Source: Akkermansiaceae bacterium (GTDB lineage: Bacteria > Verrucomicrobiota > Verrucomicrobiia > Verrucomicrobiales > Akkermansiaceae). Taken from it: a stretch of DNA of 64,000 nucleotides. The DNA is taken from contig CAJJBQ010000001.1 in NCBI GenBank assembly GCA_905182405.1, positions 1,178,001 to 1,242,000 on the forward strand. The letters run 5' to 3'. The notes under the pieces were generated by a model that was not told the origin of the DNA, did not search any database, and saw only the letters and a list, made by a program, of their open reading frames with translations. The position numbers were made by a program, and so were the translations under genes. How positions within the stretch are numbered: position 1 is the stretch's first letter; each line of letters begins with the position of its first letter. Of the stretch, positions 1 to 7,773 are shown piece by piece.

Positions 1-1
1 C

Positions 2-292
2 AAGGAAGTTTACAATCGTGGGGCCGGAGAGATTCTCCTCACCAGCATGGATGCCGATGGCACCAAGGATGGCTATGATATTTCGCTCACCCGAGCCGTG
101 AGTGAAGCGGTGGGAATCCCCGTGATTGCCAGTGGCGGCGCTGGGAACCTCCAGCACATGGTCGATGTTCTCGAAGAAGGAAAAGCGGATGCCGTTCTAG
201 CAGCGAGCATCTTCCACTTCGGTCAGCACACCGTCCCGGAAGCGAAAGAATATTTCAAAGGCCACGGAGTCCCCGTGCGTCCGGCGACTTAG
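2..292 (+). CDS. hisF: Imidazole glycerol phosphate synthase cyclase subunit HisF, 3' part only
   Basis: HisF is the cyclase subunit of the HisFH complex. It converts PRFAR plus ammonia from HisH to imidazole glycerol phosphate and AICAR in cytoplasmic histidine biosynthesis. Only the last 96 codons are in the window; the frame is open to the left edge. The residues are the second half of the (beta/alpha)8 barrel: the motif around [15 protein letters not shown] carries the second catalytic aspartate loop, and VIASGGAG followed by a segment ending AASIFHFGQ are the phosphate-binding strands 7 and 8. The C-terminus is of normal length for the family. No other his gene is visible downstream, so this is either a lone hisF or the end of an operon to the left. 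Confidence 0.96.
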   Translation, partial: KEVYNRGAGEILLTSMDADGTKDGYDISLTRAVSEAVGIPVIASGGAGNLQHMVDVLEEGKADAVLAASIFHFGQHTVPEAKEYFKGHGVPVRPAT

Positions 293-835
293 GTAGTTGT
301 GTTACTGAATGAAATGTCGTTCAGATGGCGTATTAACAGTGCCCCATTGTGACTCTTGATTTTCATCCGATCATTTCGTGAAAGCGCTCGTCCCCCTCTC
401 CCTTCTTCCTACAATTGGACTTTCCCTTCTCGGGCCCCATTTCCTTATTGCTGACGAAAATCCGGATGAGGCCAAAGAAGAAAGTAGCCTTGTTCTCGCT
501 GCCGTCGTGTGGCTCCTATCGTTCTCCACAATAGCTGCCTCAAGTGCCATGTCCCCAATCGCCAGTCGCTCGAAGACCTGGTGGCCGGGCTAGTGATCTT
601 GATGATTTTTGGGAAACCAGCTACGAAATAAGGCCACATATTTAGAATCTGAGTTGCCTCTGTGACGACCTGTTAGGAAGGGCGGGCGACCGGGCCTCGA
701 GCTGTGATAACTTGATGCCGCTCGTAAGGCCCCGATGCAGATAGACATGAGGCGCCGGAAGTCCTGGATTGCGAGGTGTTCGATCATTTTACACGAACCA
801 TCGCTAGGTTTTTTTGTCCTAGATCAGTTTTTATT
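293..835. other. Gene-poor stretch with a possible decayed RDD-like membrane gene
   Basis: No intact gene is convincing here. On the plus strand a GTG-started frame at 378-593 begins with a signal- or membrane-like segment, but it lacks a family match and a clear ribosome binding site. A different frame at about 560-629 reads QSLEDLVAGLVILMIFGKP and then stops; the SLEDLVAG part resembles the 'LHDLVAGT' end of RDD-family membrane proteins. I read this as a possible frame-shifted remnant of an RDD gene, with low confidence. Confidence 0.25.
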
Positions 836-1007
836 GTGTTCGCCGTGGTTGCTCTTCTGCTTTCGGCAAACGCTCTGACGGACGATCGATGCAAAGAACG
901 CGGGCCGCGTCCAGCCCTACGCCAAGAACCTGCGCTGTTGGCAGTATAGGGGTGAACCTTTGATGCTCTTGGAGGCGAGCAAGACGGATCTCCACTCCTT
1001 GGGCTAA
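836..1007 (+). pseudogene. 5' remnant of a secreted glycoside-hydrolase-like gene
   Basis: A GTG-started signal peptide (FAVVALLLSANALTDD) is followed, after a change of frame near position 881-885, by IDAKNAGRVQPYAKNLRCWQ and then YRGEPLMLLEASKTDLHSLG and a stop at 1005-1007. The 'RVQPYAKN..YWQYRGEPLMLL' pattern resembles the start of secreted DUF4038-like or glycosidase-like proteins of Verrucomicrobiota and Planctomycetes that begin 'RV.PY..N..Y..Y.G.P..L'. Only about 55 codons survive, they need one frameshift, and the rest of the gene is absent. The family assignment is from memory of the motif and could be wrong. That this is a broken coding sequence is better supported than its exact identity. 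Confidence 0.5.
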
Positions 1008-1026
1008 GCATATTTCAAATTCTTGG

Positions 1027-1419
1027 TTAACGCGTCTTCGAAAAGATGAGTGCTAAGCGATAGGCCAACCATCCGCAGAGGGTAATGCCTACGATGTCGA
1101 AGAGGAAGTCAGCGAGGGAGAAGGTTCGGCTGGGGATAAAGCTTTGGGAGATTTCCTCGATGGCGATAATTAAGATGAGGATCGAGACGACGCGGATGGT
1201 CGCTTTTTTAGGCGGCGATTTCATCCTCGGGACGATTGCGAGGACGGCGAGGAAGCTGAGCCCGCCCATGAGGATAAGGTGGCCCGCTTTATCGAAGTGG
1301 GGGAGATTTCTAATGCCACCGATCCAAGGCACGCCCTGTCCTGAATTCACTTTGATGATGACAAAGATGATGAACCCGGTGAAGGAGACAAAGAAAAGTT
1401 CCAGAAGACGACGTAACAT
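1027..1419 (-). CDS. VanZ-like family membrane protein
   Basis: A 130-residue integral membrane protein with about four hydrophobic segments (residues ~9-25, 47-65, 75-87 and 106-125). The VanZ-like signature is visible: FDKAGHLILMGGLSF with the conserved D-K-x-x-H, then EEISQSFIPSRTFSLADF with the conserved E..Q...P.R..S..D pattern and a following D-x-x-G-x-x-G-like helix. VanZ homologues are small membrane proteins found in many phyla; VanZ itself gives low-level teicoplanin resistance, but most chromosomal members have no established role. The gene lies 44 bp downstream of the DUF1552 gene on the same strand and may be cotranscribed. Length is normal for a single-domain VanZ protein. Confidence 0.85.
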   Translation of the reverse strand: MLRRLLELFFVSFTGFIIFVIIKVNSGQGVPWIGGIRNLPHFDKAGHLILMGGLSFLAVLAIVPRMKSPPKKATIRVVSILILIIAIEEISQSFIPSRTFSLADFLFDIVGITLCGWLAYRLALIFSKTR

Positions 1420-1463
1420 CGATTTGCGGAGAGCCTAATCTGGAATGGTGCTTTTGGGGATTG

Positions 1464-2870
1464 CTAAATACCGCGTAGTTCGCTGTTGAAGGCGCCGACC
1501 TTATTGCTTTTGACGCCGAGGCGCTTGAGCATGCCGACGTAGAGGCTGCCGAGTTCTCCGCCGCCGGTGTCGAGGTGGCGACCGGTCTTGAGCTGGCCAT
1601 TGGCACCTCCTGCAAGAATGATCGGGATGTTTTTGGTGGCGTGGGCATTTCCATCGCGGATGCCGGAGCCAAAGAGGATCATCGAGTTGTCGAGAAGGTT
1701 GGCGTTTCCCTCGGGGATCGCTTTCATACGCTTAAGCATGTAGGCGTATTGCTCGGTGTGCCAGGTGTTGATCTTCTGATACTGGTCGAGTTGTTTACCA
1801 TCATTTTTGTGATGGGAAATGGAGTGGTGACCTCCGCTGACGCCATCGAGGAAGGAGAAGTTCTTTCCTGATACGGCGTTTCCAAACATGAAGGTGGAGA
1901 CGCGTGTCGAGTCGGTCCAGAAGGCGAGGACCATGATGTCCATCATGAGGCGGACGTGTTCGGTGGCATTGAGTCGCTGGCGGGAGCCGAGCTCGTCGCT
2001 GTTCTTTGCTCCCGTGGCCTCGTTGATGGCCTGGTTGAGGATCTTGAGCTGAGAAAGGGCGTTCGGCGTGAGCTTTTGTCCGGTACCGAGCTTGGAGGCT
2101 TCATTCTCCATGCGGCGTTCGACTTCGCGGACGCTTTCGAGGTATTGCTCCAGTTTGTGCTTGTCCTCTTTTCCGAGGGTGCGTTGGAGGCTCTTCGCGT
2201 CGTCGAGGACGATATCGAGGACCGATTGATCGGCGGAAGCGCCGGCGTTGCCATTCTTGTCCCGGTTGCGGAAGAGGCGATCAAATGCGATGCGCGGATT
2301 GATCTCGCAAGGGAGGGGGACGTCGGGTTTTTTCCAGGAAATGTGGGAGCCGTAGAGTCGGGTCAGGTTGACGTTGCGATCGACTCCACTGGTGATGGGC
2401 TCGGTGCCGAGCTCCATGGAGGGAAGTCTGGTGCTTCGGCCGATGATCTCGGCGGCGATTTGGTCGATGGAGATTCCGTTGGCGCTGACGTTGGAACCCT
2501 CGGTGGCTTCAATGGTGGTGCAGGTGAGCCAACTGGCGGTTTTGTAATAGTGTCCGTCGCCTTTTTTGGAGGGAGAGTTGGAAAGGCCGCTGATGACGGT
2601 TATATCGTCCTTTACCGCTTCGAGAGGGGAAAGGATGGGTGAAAGGTTGAAGTTGCGACCGCTTCCGCTGGGGGTCCACTTGTCAGGACGAACTCCGTTG
2701 GGCATGAAGAGGCAGGCCATGCGGACGGGGTCGGTCGTGGCGGCTGCGGATTGGCCGTAGGCCGTCATGGGCCGCATGGCTTCGAGGAAAGGGAGCGCGA
2801 GCGTGGCTCCGACTCCTTTGAGCGTTTGGCGGCGGGAAATTTTCCAGCGGTTAGATTGGATGTAGGCCAT
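1464..2870 (-). CDS. DUF1552 family secreted protein (copy 1)
   Basis: A 468-residue member of the DUF1552 family, which is almost confined to Verrucomicrobiota, Planctomycetes and some myxobacteria and has no proven biochemical activity. The N-terminus WKISRRQTLKGVGATLALPF is a twin-arginine-type signal peptide, so export in folded form is likely. The family shares a fold with DUF1501/sulfatase-like proteins; visible family blocks are ACLFMPNGVRPDKWTPSG, the GDGHYYKTASWLT segment, and near the C-terminus LFGSGIRDGNAHATKNIPII. The nearest upstream intact gene on this strand (3419-5278) is the DUF1592-type cytochrome that usually partners DUF1552, so the pair is probably one functional unit. 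A small broken gene lies between them. Confidence 0.9.
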   Translation of the reverse strand: MAYIQSNRWKISRRQTLKGVGATLALPFLEAMRPMTAYGQSAAATTDPVRMACLFMPNGVRPDKWTPSGSGRNFNLSPILSPLEAVKDDITVISGLSNSPSKKGDGHYYKTASWLTCTTIEATEGSNVSANGISIDQIAAEIIGRSTRLPSMELGTEPITSGVDRNVNLTRLYGSHISWKKPDVPLPCEINPRIAFDRLFRNRDKNGNAGASADQSVLDIVLDDAKSLQRTLGKEDKHKLEQYLESVREVERRMENEASKLGTGQKLTPNALSQLKILNQAINEATGAKNSDELGSRQRLNATEHVRLMMDIMVLAFWTDSTRVSTFMFGNAVSGKNFSFLDGVSGGHHSISHHKNDGKQLDQYQKINTWHTEQYAYMLKRMKAIPEGNANLLDNSMILFGSGIRDGNAHATKNIPIILAGGANGQLKTGRHLDTGGGELGSLYVGMLKRLGVKSNKVGAFNSELRGI

Positions 2871-3090
2871 ATGAAACTTGAGATTTGAAGAGGGAGATCT
2901 GAACGTTGAGCTGCTTGGTTGAGGAGGCTTGGGAAGGTGGCGGGGTGAACCACAAAATTAACGAAAGGGACGAACCGGAGCTCGCCTTTAGGCAAACTTG
3001 GTTGGGTGATTAGAACGCGAATCTTGCGAATGGGGCTAATCTGGGATGGGGCGGAGATTTAAAATCTGAGATGATTGATTAAGAGGGAAG

Positions 3091-3396
3091 CTAATCAGAA
3101 TTCCAATCGATTGCTGTCTCAATTGTAGAGTTTGATAAATATTGATGAGTTACCTTTAAAATTTCGATGGCTTTTTTTCGAGAAGTTTTGCCGTCTGGTA
3201 TTTCTTTTACGTAGGTGATTACTGAAGTGTCGAGATGAATGCTGAGTCGGTAGAGTGCGTCTTCTATAGCAGCTGGAAATTCAGAGAATTGCTCGCCAAG
3301 TAGTTTTAAATTTTGGAGGTGACGTTCCGGGTAAAACTATCTCCGTAGAAGGTTGTATGCTTTATCGAAAAAATGGGTGAGGTTTGATCTTGTCAT
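3091..3396 (-). pseudogene. Small gene of unknown family interrupted by one in-frame TAG
   Basis: Reading from an ATG at 3396 gives 19 codons (MTRSNLTHFFDKAYNLLRR), a TAG, then 81 further codons in exactly the same frame before the normal stop at 3091-3093. The downstream part (for example YPERHLQNLKLLGEQFSEFP, IEDALYRLSIHLDTSVITYV) has normal amino-acid composition and an amphipathic helical look, and there is no ATG, GTG or TTG just after the TAG to restart from. The frame begins 22 bp downstream of the DUF1592-type gene and is poorer in G+C than its neighbours. I do not recognise the family. A nonsense mutation or a base-call error is more likely than readthrough, because TAG ends other genes here. 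Confidence 0.5.
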
Positions 3397-3418
3397 GAAC
3401 AAAGATGTTAAACGTTCA

Positions 3419-5278
3419 TCAGCGGGTAGCGGAGCGGTTTAAGAAGGGGCGGGATTGGACAACTTCGAGGATGAGCTCGTGCATAGGATAGCTCTTTTCC
3501 TCGAGTTTGGCGACGATTTTGGAGATGACGGCTTCGTCGTAGTATTCGAGGCTGCGGCCGGTGGCGTAGGAAATCATTTTGCGCGTCGCATTCCGGGCGA
3601 ACTTTTCGCTGCCAAAGAGGACGAGTTGCTTGAGCTCGTAGGGGGTGGAGAATTTGATGTCGCCGGGGAGGACGGCGCTGCTGTCGATGGGCTTTCCATT
3701 GGCATCCTTTTCGCGCCAGCGGCCGATAGCGTCGTAGTTCTCAAGGCCGAAGCCGAGAGGGTCGATTCGGGCATGGCAGCTCGCGCAGGTTGGATTTTTG
3801 CGATGCTCGGTAAGTTGCTCACGGAAGGTGAGGCCACTGGCTTGGGTGTCGTCTTCCGGAAGTTCACCGGCATTGGGCGGGGGAGGCGGGGCGGGGTCGC
3901 CGAGGATGGAGTCAAGAATCCAAACGCCGCGATGCACCGGGCTGGTGCGGAGAGGAAGAGAAGTGGCGGTGAGGATCGCACCCATGCCGAGGAGGCCGCC
4001 GCGGTTCTTGTTGTGGAGGGTGACTTTTTTCAGAGTCTTGCCGCTGACGCGCTCTCGCAGGTTGTAGTGCTTGGAGAGGGCTGCGTTGGCGAAGGTATAG
4101 TTGCTGTCGATGAGCTCGGTGAGGGGACGGTTTTCACGTACGAGGTGGGTGAAGTAGTCGATTCCCTCGTGGTACATCGAGTTTCGAAGTTCTTCGTTGA
4201 ACTCAGGGAAGCGTTCGGGGTCGGGTTGGACCTCATCGATCATCTTTTTAAACCCGAGCCACTGGCCGGCGAAGTGTCGGGAAAATGCGGTCGCCTTGGG
4301 ACTAGTGAGCATGCGCAGGGTTTGTGCTTTGAGCACCGCGGGCTCGCTGAGCCTTCCCTCATCGGCGAGGCGGAAGAGCTCACGGTCAGGCATGGAGGAC
4401 CAGAGGAAATAGGAAAGGCGGGTGGCGATTTCGAAGTCAGTGAGCCGCCATTCTTTCTGTCCTGATTGGTCGTGCTCCGCGCGGAAAAGAAAGCGAGGGT
4501 TGATGAGGAGGGCGGTGAGGGGAGCCCGCATGGATTGTTCATAGCTGAATCCGGCTTGTTGGCCTTTTGCGAAGGCGTTGAGGAGTGGTGCCATGTCCTC
4601 TCCCGAAACGCGACGGCGATAGGCCAAGGTAGCGTGGTAGCTGAGGACCTTCTCGGCTGCGGCTTTGTTTTGGCTGGGTTTCTCCGGGGTAGCGAAGATA
4701 ATTTTGCTCTTGAGTGTGGGGCTCGCGTAAACCGAGGCGACCACTTTTTTGGCCGCCTGGAGATATTTTTCCAGGAGGGTGGGTGAGGAAAAGAGGGCGT
4801 CGGCCATGTTATCGAAGCCCTCACCACCGGCTCCATCGGCTGGGAAATCTTTCCCGGGATTGTAGGTCACTCCAAAGAGATCGCGCACGGTGTAGTTGTA
4901 TTCGTTGCGGTTAAGCCGGCGCAAAGTGGTACGTCCGGCTCGCTGGGGAATATCGCCTGATTTGATCCGATCGGTGATGCTGGTGAGGGTCGCGATGAAT
5001 TTTTTGCGCTCTTCGTCGGAGGGGAGGACGTCTTGGTCATCGGGAGGCATGTCCTCGTGGTGGACTTGATCGATGATGTTCTCGAGGAGGCGGTGTTTTT
5101 TGAGGGCGTCGTCCAGGGAGTTGAGGTTGTGGAGGACGATATCGCCTTTTTGTTTATCTTCGCCGTGACAGGAGATGCAGTGTTTCTCGAGGAAAGGCCG
5201 GGTCTGCGCGACGAAATCGTCGGCCCAAGCCCCCGAGAACGAGAGAGTGAGGAAGGAAATGGTTCGAAGAAAGTGCAC
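3419..5278 (-). CDS. DUF1587/DUF1592/DUF1588/DUF1585 (PSD3-type) cytochrome-like protein (copy 1)
   Basis: A 619-residue exported protein of the planctomycete/verrucomicrobial PSD3 class. An N-terminal signal peptide (FLRTISFLTLSFSGAWA) precedes a c-type haem motif (HCISCHGEDKQKGD, residues ~33-46). DUF1587 follows (LRRLNRNEYNYTVRDLFG, ~120), then DUF1595 (residues ~190-225), DUF1592 (LTDFEIATRLSYFLWSSMPD, ~280), DUF1588 with a second C-x-x-C-H (TCASCHARIDPLGFGLENYD, ~500) and DUF1585 at the C-terminus (MISYATGRSLEYYDE). At 619 residues it is shorter than the 852-codon copy at 53.9-56.4 kb, because the insert between DUF1587 and DUF1595 is nearly absent. Function in the family is unproven; a periplasmic electron-transfer or oxidative role is inferred from the haem motifs. 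It is transcribed toward its usual DUF1552 partner. Confidence 0.92.
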   Translation of the reverse strand: MHFLRTISFLTLSFSGAWADDFVAQTRPFLEKHCISCHGEDKQKGDIVLHNLNSLDDALKKHRLLENIIDQVHHEDMPPDDQDVLPSDEERKKFIATLTSITDRIKSGDIPQRAGRTTLRRLNRNEYNYTVRDLFGVTYNPGKDFPADGAGGEGFDNMADALFSSPTLLEKYLQAAKKVVASVYASPTLKSKIIFATPEKPSQNKAAAEKVLSYHATLAYRRRVSGEDMAPLLNAFAKGQQAGFSYEQSMRAPLTALLINPRFLFRAEHDQSGQKEWRLTDFEIATRLSYFLWSSMPDRELFRLADEGRLSEPAVLKAQTLRMLTSPKATAFSRHFAGQWLGFKKMIDEVQPDPERFPEFNEELRNSMYHEGIDYFTHLVRENRPLTELIDSNYTFANAALSKHYNLRERVSGKTLKKVTLHNKNRGGLLGMGAILTATSLPLRTSPVHRGVWILDSILGDPAPPPPPNAGELPEDDTQASGLTFREQLTEHRKNPTCASCHARIDPLGFGLENYDAIGRWREKDANGKPIDSSAVLPGDIKFSTPYELKQLVLFGSEKFARNATRKMISYATGRSLEYYDEAVISKIVAKLEEKSYPMHELILEVVQSRPFLNRSATR

Positions 5279-5608
5279 CGGAAGGACAGCGTTTGTTAGA
5301 CCGTAAATAGGGGGGTTGAAAAGGAGCTAATCCCGATCGGGCTCATCTCCTGTATTAGATCCCGTCCTTTTATTATGATCACTCGTCTTTACGCCGCTCT
5401 CTTTTACCTTCTTTCTCCCAGTGTGGTCTTTGCCAACAAGTAGCCGAATATCCTTACCTTGGAGGGTACTTGAAAAGCACTGACGTCACTCCGCACTTGG
5501 TATCAGAGGCCAAAAACCACTCCGACGATCGACGCTGCTAGAAATACACTCGCTCGCCTCTTTGGCCCTCGGAGCCCTGATGCTCTGGAACTGCTACCTT
5601 GGGGACAT
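5279..5608. pseudogene. Intergenic gene debris: orphan signal peptide and further remnant (plus strand)
   Basis: No intact gene. On the plus strand an ATG at 5375 opens a clean signal peptide (MITRLYAALFYLLSPSVVFA) that ends NK, TAG at 5441-5443, and the same frame then reads PNILTLEGT before stopping again. 'ANK-PNIL' resembles the start of secreted sulfatases (…A.KPNIL…), but nothing else of a sulfatase remains. Further on, about 5518-5613, a plus-strand frame reads TIDAARNTLARLFGPRSPDA, coding-like and possibly from another secreted enzyme (an alpha-N-acetylglucosaminidase N-terminus is one guess). Both identities are weak. This space should also hold the 3' end of the Bat-operon transcript; I see no convincing terminator hairpin. 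Confidence 0.3.
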
Positions 5609-7768
5609 TTAATTGGTCTGTGGTCCCAGGCTAAGCTTTTCGCGGTAAAAGGCGAGGACTTCGGAGACGGGAATAGCGAGGCTCCGGTGGCGCAGGCTGC
5701 GGGCGATGTTGATGCCGAGGACATTTCCCTCATGATCGATCAGGGGAGTTCCGGTCTCGGTCATGGGAAGTAATTGATCGTGGTAGATCACGCGTGGGAA
5801 GTCGTTACGGCGTTTTGAGAGCTTTCCGCCGCGTGCGGAGAGCGAGGAGAGAGCGCGATCCCGCATGAGGGCAGCGCGATTGGGCTTGTCGGTGGTCAGG
5901 GCGGGTCGGATATCAAGGATGAGGGAGATTTTAATCTCTTCTTCGTCGCGCTTAAGCTGAAAGCGCACTTTTTGTCCCGGAGCGAAATCCTTGAGAGCCT
6001 CTGCAAGGTCGTCGATGTTTTCGATTTCCTTGTCTTGAAAATGAGTAATGACGTCGCCTTCGAGAAAGCCGGCGTTGTCGGCGGGGCTTCCGAGTTCGAC
6101 GGTCTGGATGGTGGGTTTAATATCATCGGTGGTGAAGCTGATGCCGACGTAGCTGCTGGGTTGATCGCTTTCGACATTAAGCTCAAAGCCGGAGGCTGGG
6201 GAGCTGCGTGAAGGCTGGGTGATAACGCCGGGAAGCAGACCGCGAGAAGTGGGGGTGAAGACAAGGGCCGCGACTTCAGGTTCAGGAGCTGTGAGTTTGA
6301 TGGGCTCGAGTCCTTCAATTTCGACGGCGATGAGTGCGAGGTCGCGTTTTTCATCGGTGGTGATGACCTTGATCAGGTAGTCTTTTTCTTCGAAGCGGAT
6401 GATGAGGTTTTCTTTTTTCTCAATTTCGCTGGCCTTGGTGATCAGTTGGTTCTCGGTGATGACTGTGGCGTGGGTCAGGAGTTGGTCACCTTCGTAAATC
6501 GGCATCACAGAACGATTGAATTTCGCCTGAAGGGGCTGGAGTGGTGCGAGAAAATCGCGAGTGAGTTTCCTGATTGAGGGCGGGGATTCGACCTGGCCAT
6601 CGGAGATCATCATGGGGATGAGTCCGGCGACGGGCATCGGAAAATGGGGTCGCTTGGGGACGGAAGCGGGTGTGAGCGTGACGATGGCGCGGTTGGTGGT
6701 GAGTCGGATGGAAGCGGTCTCTTTGAGGCTCTTGAGAGCGAGGGCGAAATCGGTGGGCGAGCTGATAGTCTTTTCGTCGAGCGCTTGAATGAGGTCGCCT
6801 TTTTTCAGCCCGGCCTTCTCGGCAGGGGAGCCTTCGGTGATGTCGGTGATGAGAGCTTGAGTGATTTTATGGAGGTCGAGTTTTAGTCCGAGGAAGGGGA
6901 TCTTTTCGCCTTCTTCTTCTGGATTCCAACGATCAAGGAAGCCCTGCATGTGATGCGGGTCGAGGATATATGGGCGTTCGCGGAGCTCGCGTGCTTCGGT
7001 GTCATCCGCTGGGCGGGCGTCGAGCATTTCGAAGAATTTTTTACGAAGGTCACGGTAGGGTTCGTCGAAGAGTTCTTCAAACTGGGGCATCGCGCTCTGG
7101 GAAGGTCGGCCGATCATTTCACTGGCCATGAGGGCATCCCATTTTGCGATGATGGAAGGCATGGGAACGTGCCGGTTTCCGGTCCAGGGCATGAGGATGT
7201 TCGAGTTTATTCCGATTACTTCGCCATTGAGGTTAAAGAGTGGTCCTCCGGAATCTCCGGAAATGACGGTGGCGTTGGTGGTGATAGGATCGGAAAATCC
7301 ACTGCCTACTCCGTCGGCGAGAATGCGTCCGAGTCTGAAGGGAGATGGACGGCCGATGATAGGACCGCCGGGGTGACCGGTGGCGATGGCCCAGTCGCCC
7401 ACCTTGTAAGTATTTTTCTTTACGTATGGACGGAAAGGAAAGGGTCCGGGGGCATTGATTTGGAGAAGGGCGCCGTCGGTTTCGTGATCGGCACCGAGCG
7501 AGGTGGCTGGAAGCTCGCGGCCGTCTGAGAGGAGAACTTTGACGGATTGACCTGGTTTGCTGGTGACGTGGGCGGCGGTGATGACGAGGCCATCGGGGGT
7601 CACGATGACGCCGGATCCCGAGCCCCCTCCGAGGAGGATCGCAATGGTGGATTCGACCAATCTGGGAGCGAGTTCACGGAGGTGGGCATCAAGCTCTGCC
7701 GGCGTTTTTTCCTGAGCAGAAAGCAGCAGGGACCCAAGTAAGGGGATGAAGAAAAGTGAGCGCAACAT
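5609..7768 (-). CDS. HtrA-like S1C serine protease with two trypsin folds and two PDZ domains
   Basis: A 719-residue exported protein. After a signal peptide (residues 1-18) comes an intact trypsin-like domain with His67 (VITAAHV), Asp98 (ETDGALL) and Ser173 (ISGDSGGP), and then PDZ1 (about 290-360, GSPAEKAGLKKGDLIQAL). A second trypsin-like half follows in which the His position reads ITKASE; PDZ2 (GSPADNAGFLEGDVI) comes next, and only then the segment matching the serine loop, ETGTPLIDHEGNVLGINIA, without the catalytic serine. The second fold is therefore probably inactive and carries a PDZ domain inserted between its halves. This is the last gene of the MoxR/Bat operon and starts 5 bp after its degenerate paralogue ends. 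A role in periplasmic protein quality control is inferred from the HtrA family. Confidence 0.88.
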   Translation of the reverse strand: MLRSLFFIPLLGSLLLSAQEKTPAELDAHLRELAPRLVESTIAILLGGGSGSGVIVTPDGLVITAAHVTSKPGQSVKVLLSDGRELPATSLGADHETDGALLQINAPGPFPFRPYVKKNTYKVGDWAIATGHPGGPIIGRPSPFRLGRILADGVGSGFSDPITTNATVISGDSGGPLFNLNGEVIGINSNILMPWTGNRHVPMPSIIAKWDALMASEMIGRPSQSAMPQFEELFDEPYRDLRKKFFEMLDARPADDTEARELRERPYILDPHHMQGFLDRWNPEEEGEKIPFLGLKLDLHKITQALITDITEGSPAEKAGLKKGDLIQALDEKTISSPTDFALALKSLKETASIRLTTNRAIVTLTPASVPKRPHFPMPVAGLIPMMISDGQVESPPSIRKLTRDFLAPLQPLQAKFNRSVMPIYEGDQLLTHATVITENQLITKASEIEKKENLIIRFEEKDYLIKVITTDEKRDLALIAVEIEGLEPIKLTAPEPEVAALVFTPTSRGLLPGVITQPSRSSPASGFELNVESDQPSSYVGISFTTDDIKPTIQTVELGSPADNAGFLEGDVITHFQDKEIENIDDLAEALKDFAPGQKVRFQLKRDEEEIKISLILDIRPALTTDKPNRAALMRDRALSSLSARGGKLSKRRNDFPRVIYHDQLLPMTETGTPLIDHEGNVLGINIARSLRHRSLAIPVSEVLAFYREKLSLGPQTN

Positions 7769-7773
7769 GGTTG

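Noticed and set aside
1085..1438. A 117-codon plus-strand frame opposite the VanZ gene
   Set aside because: It is the antisense shadow of VanZ and has the arginine/methionine-rich composition of a shadow frame.
1956..2642. A 228-codon plus-strand frame opposite the DUF1552 gene
   Set aside because: Glycine/valine/glutamate-rich antisense shadow of a GC-rich gene; no start context and no family pattern.
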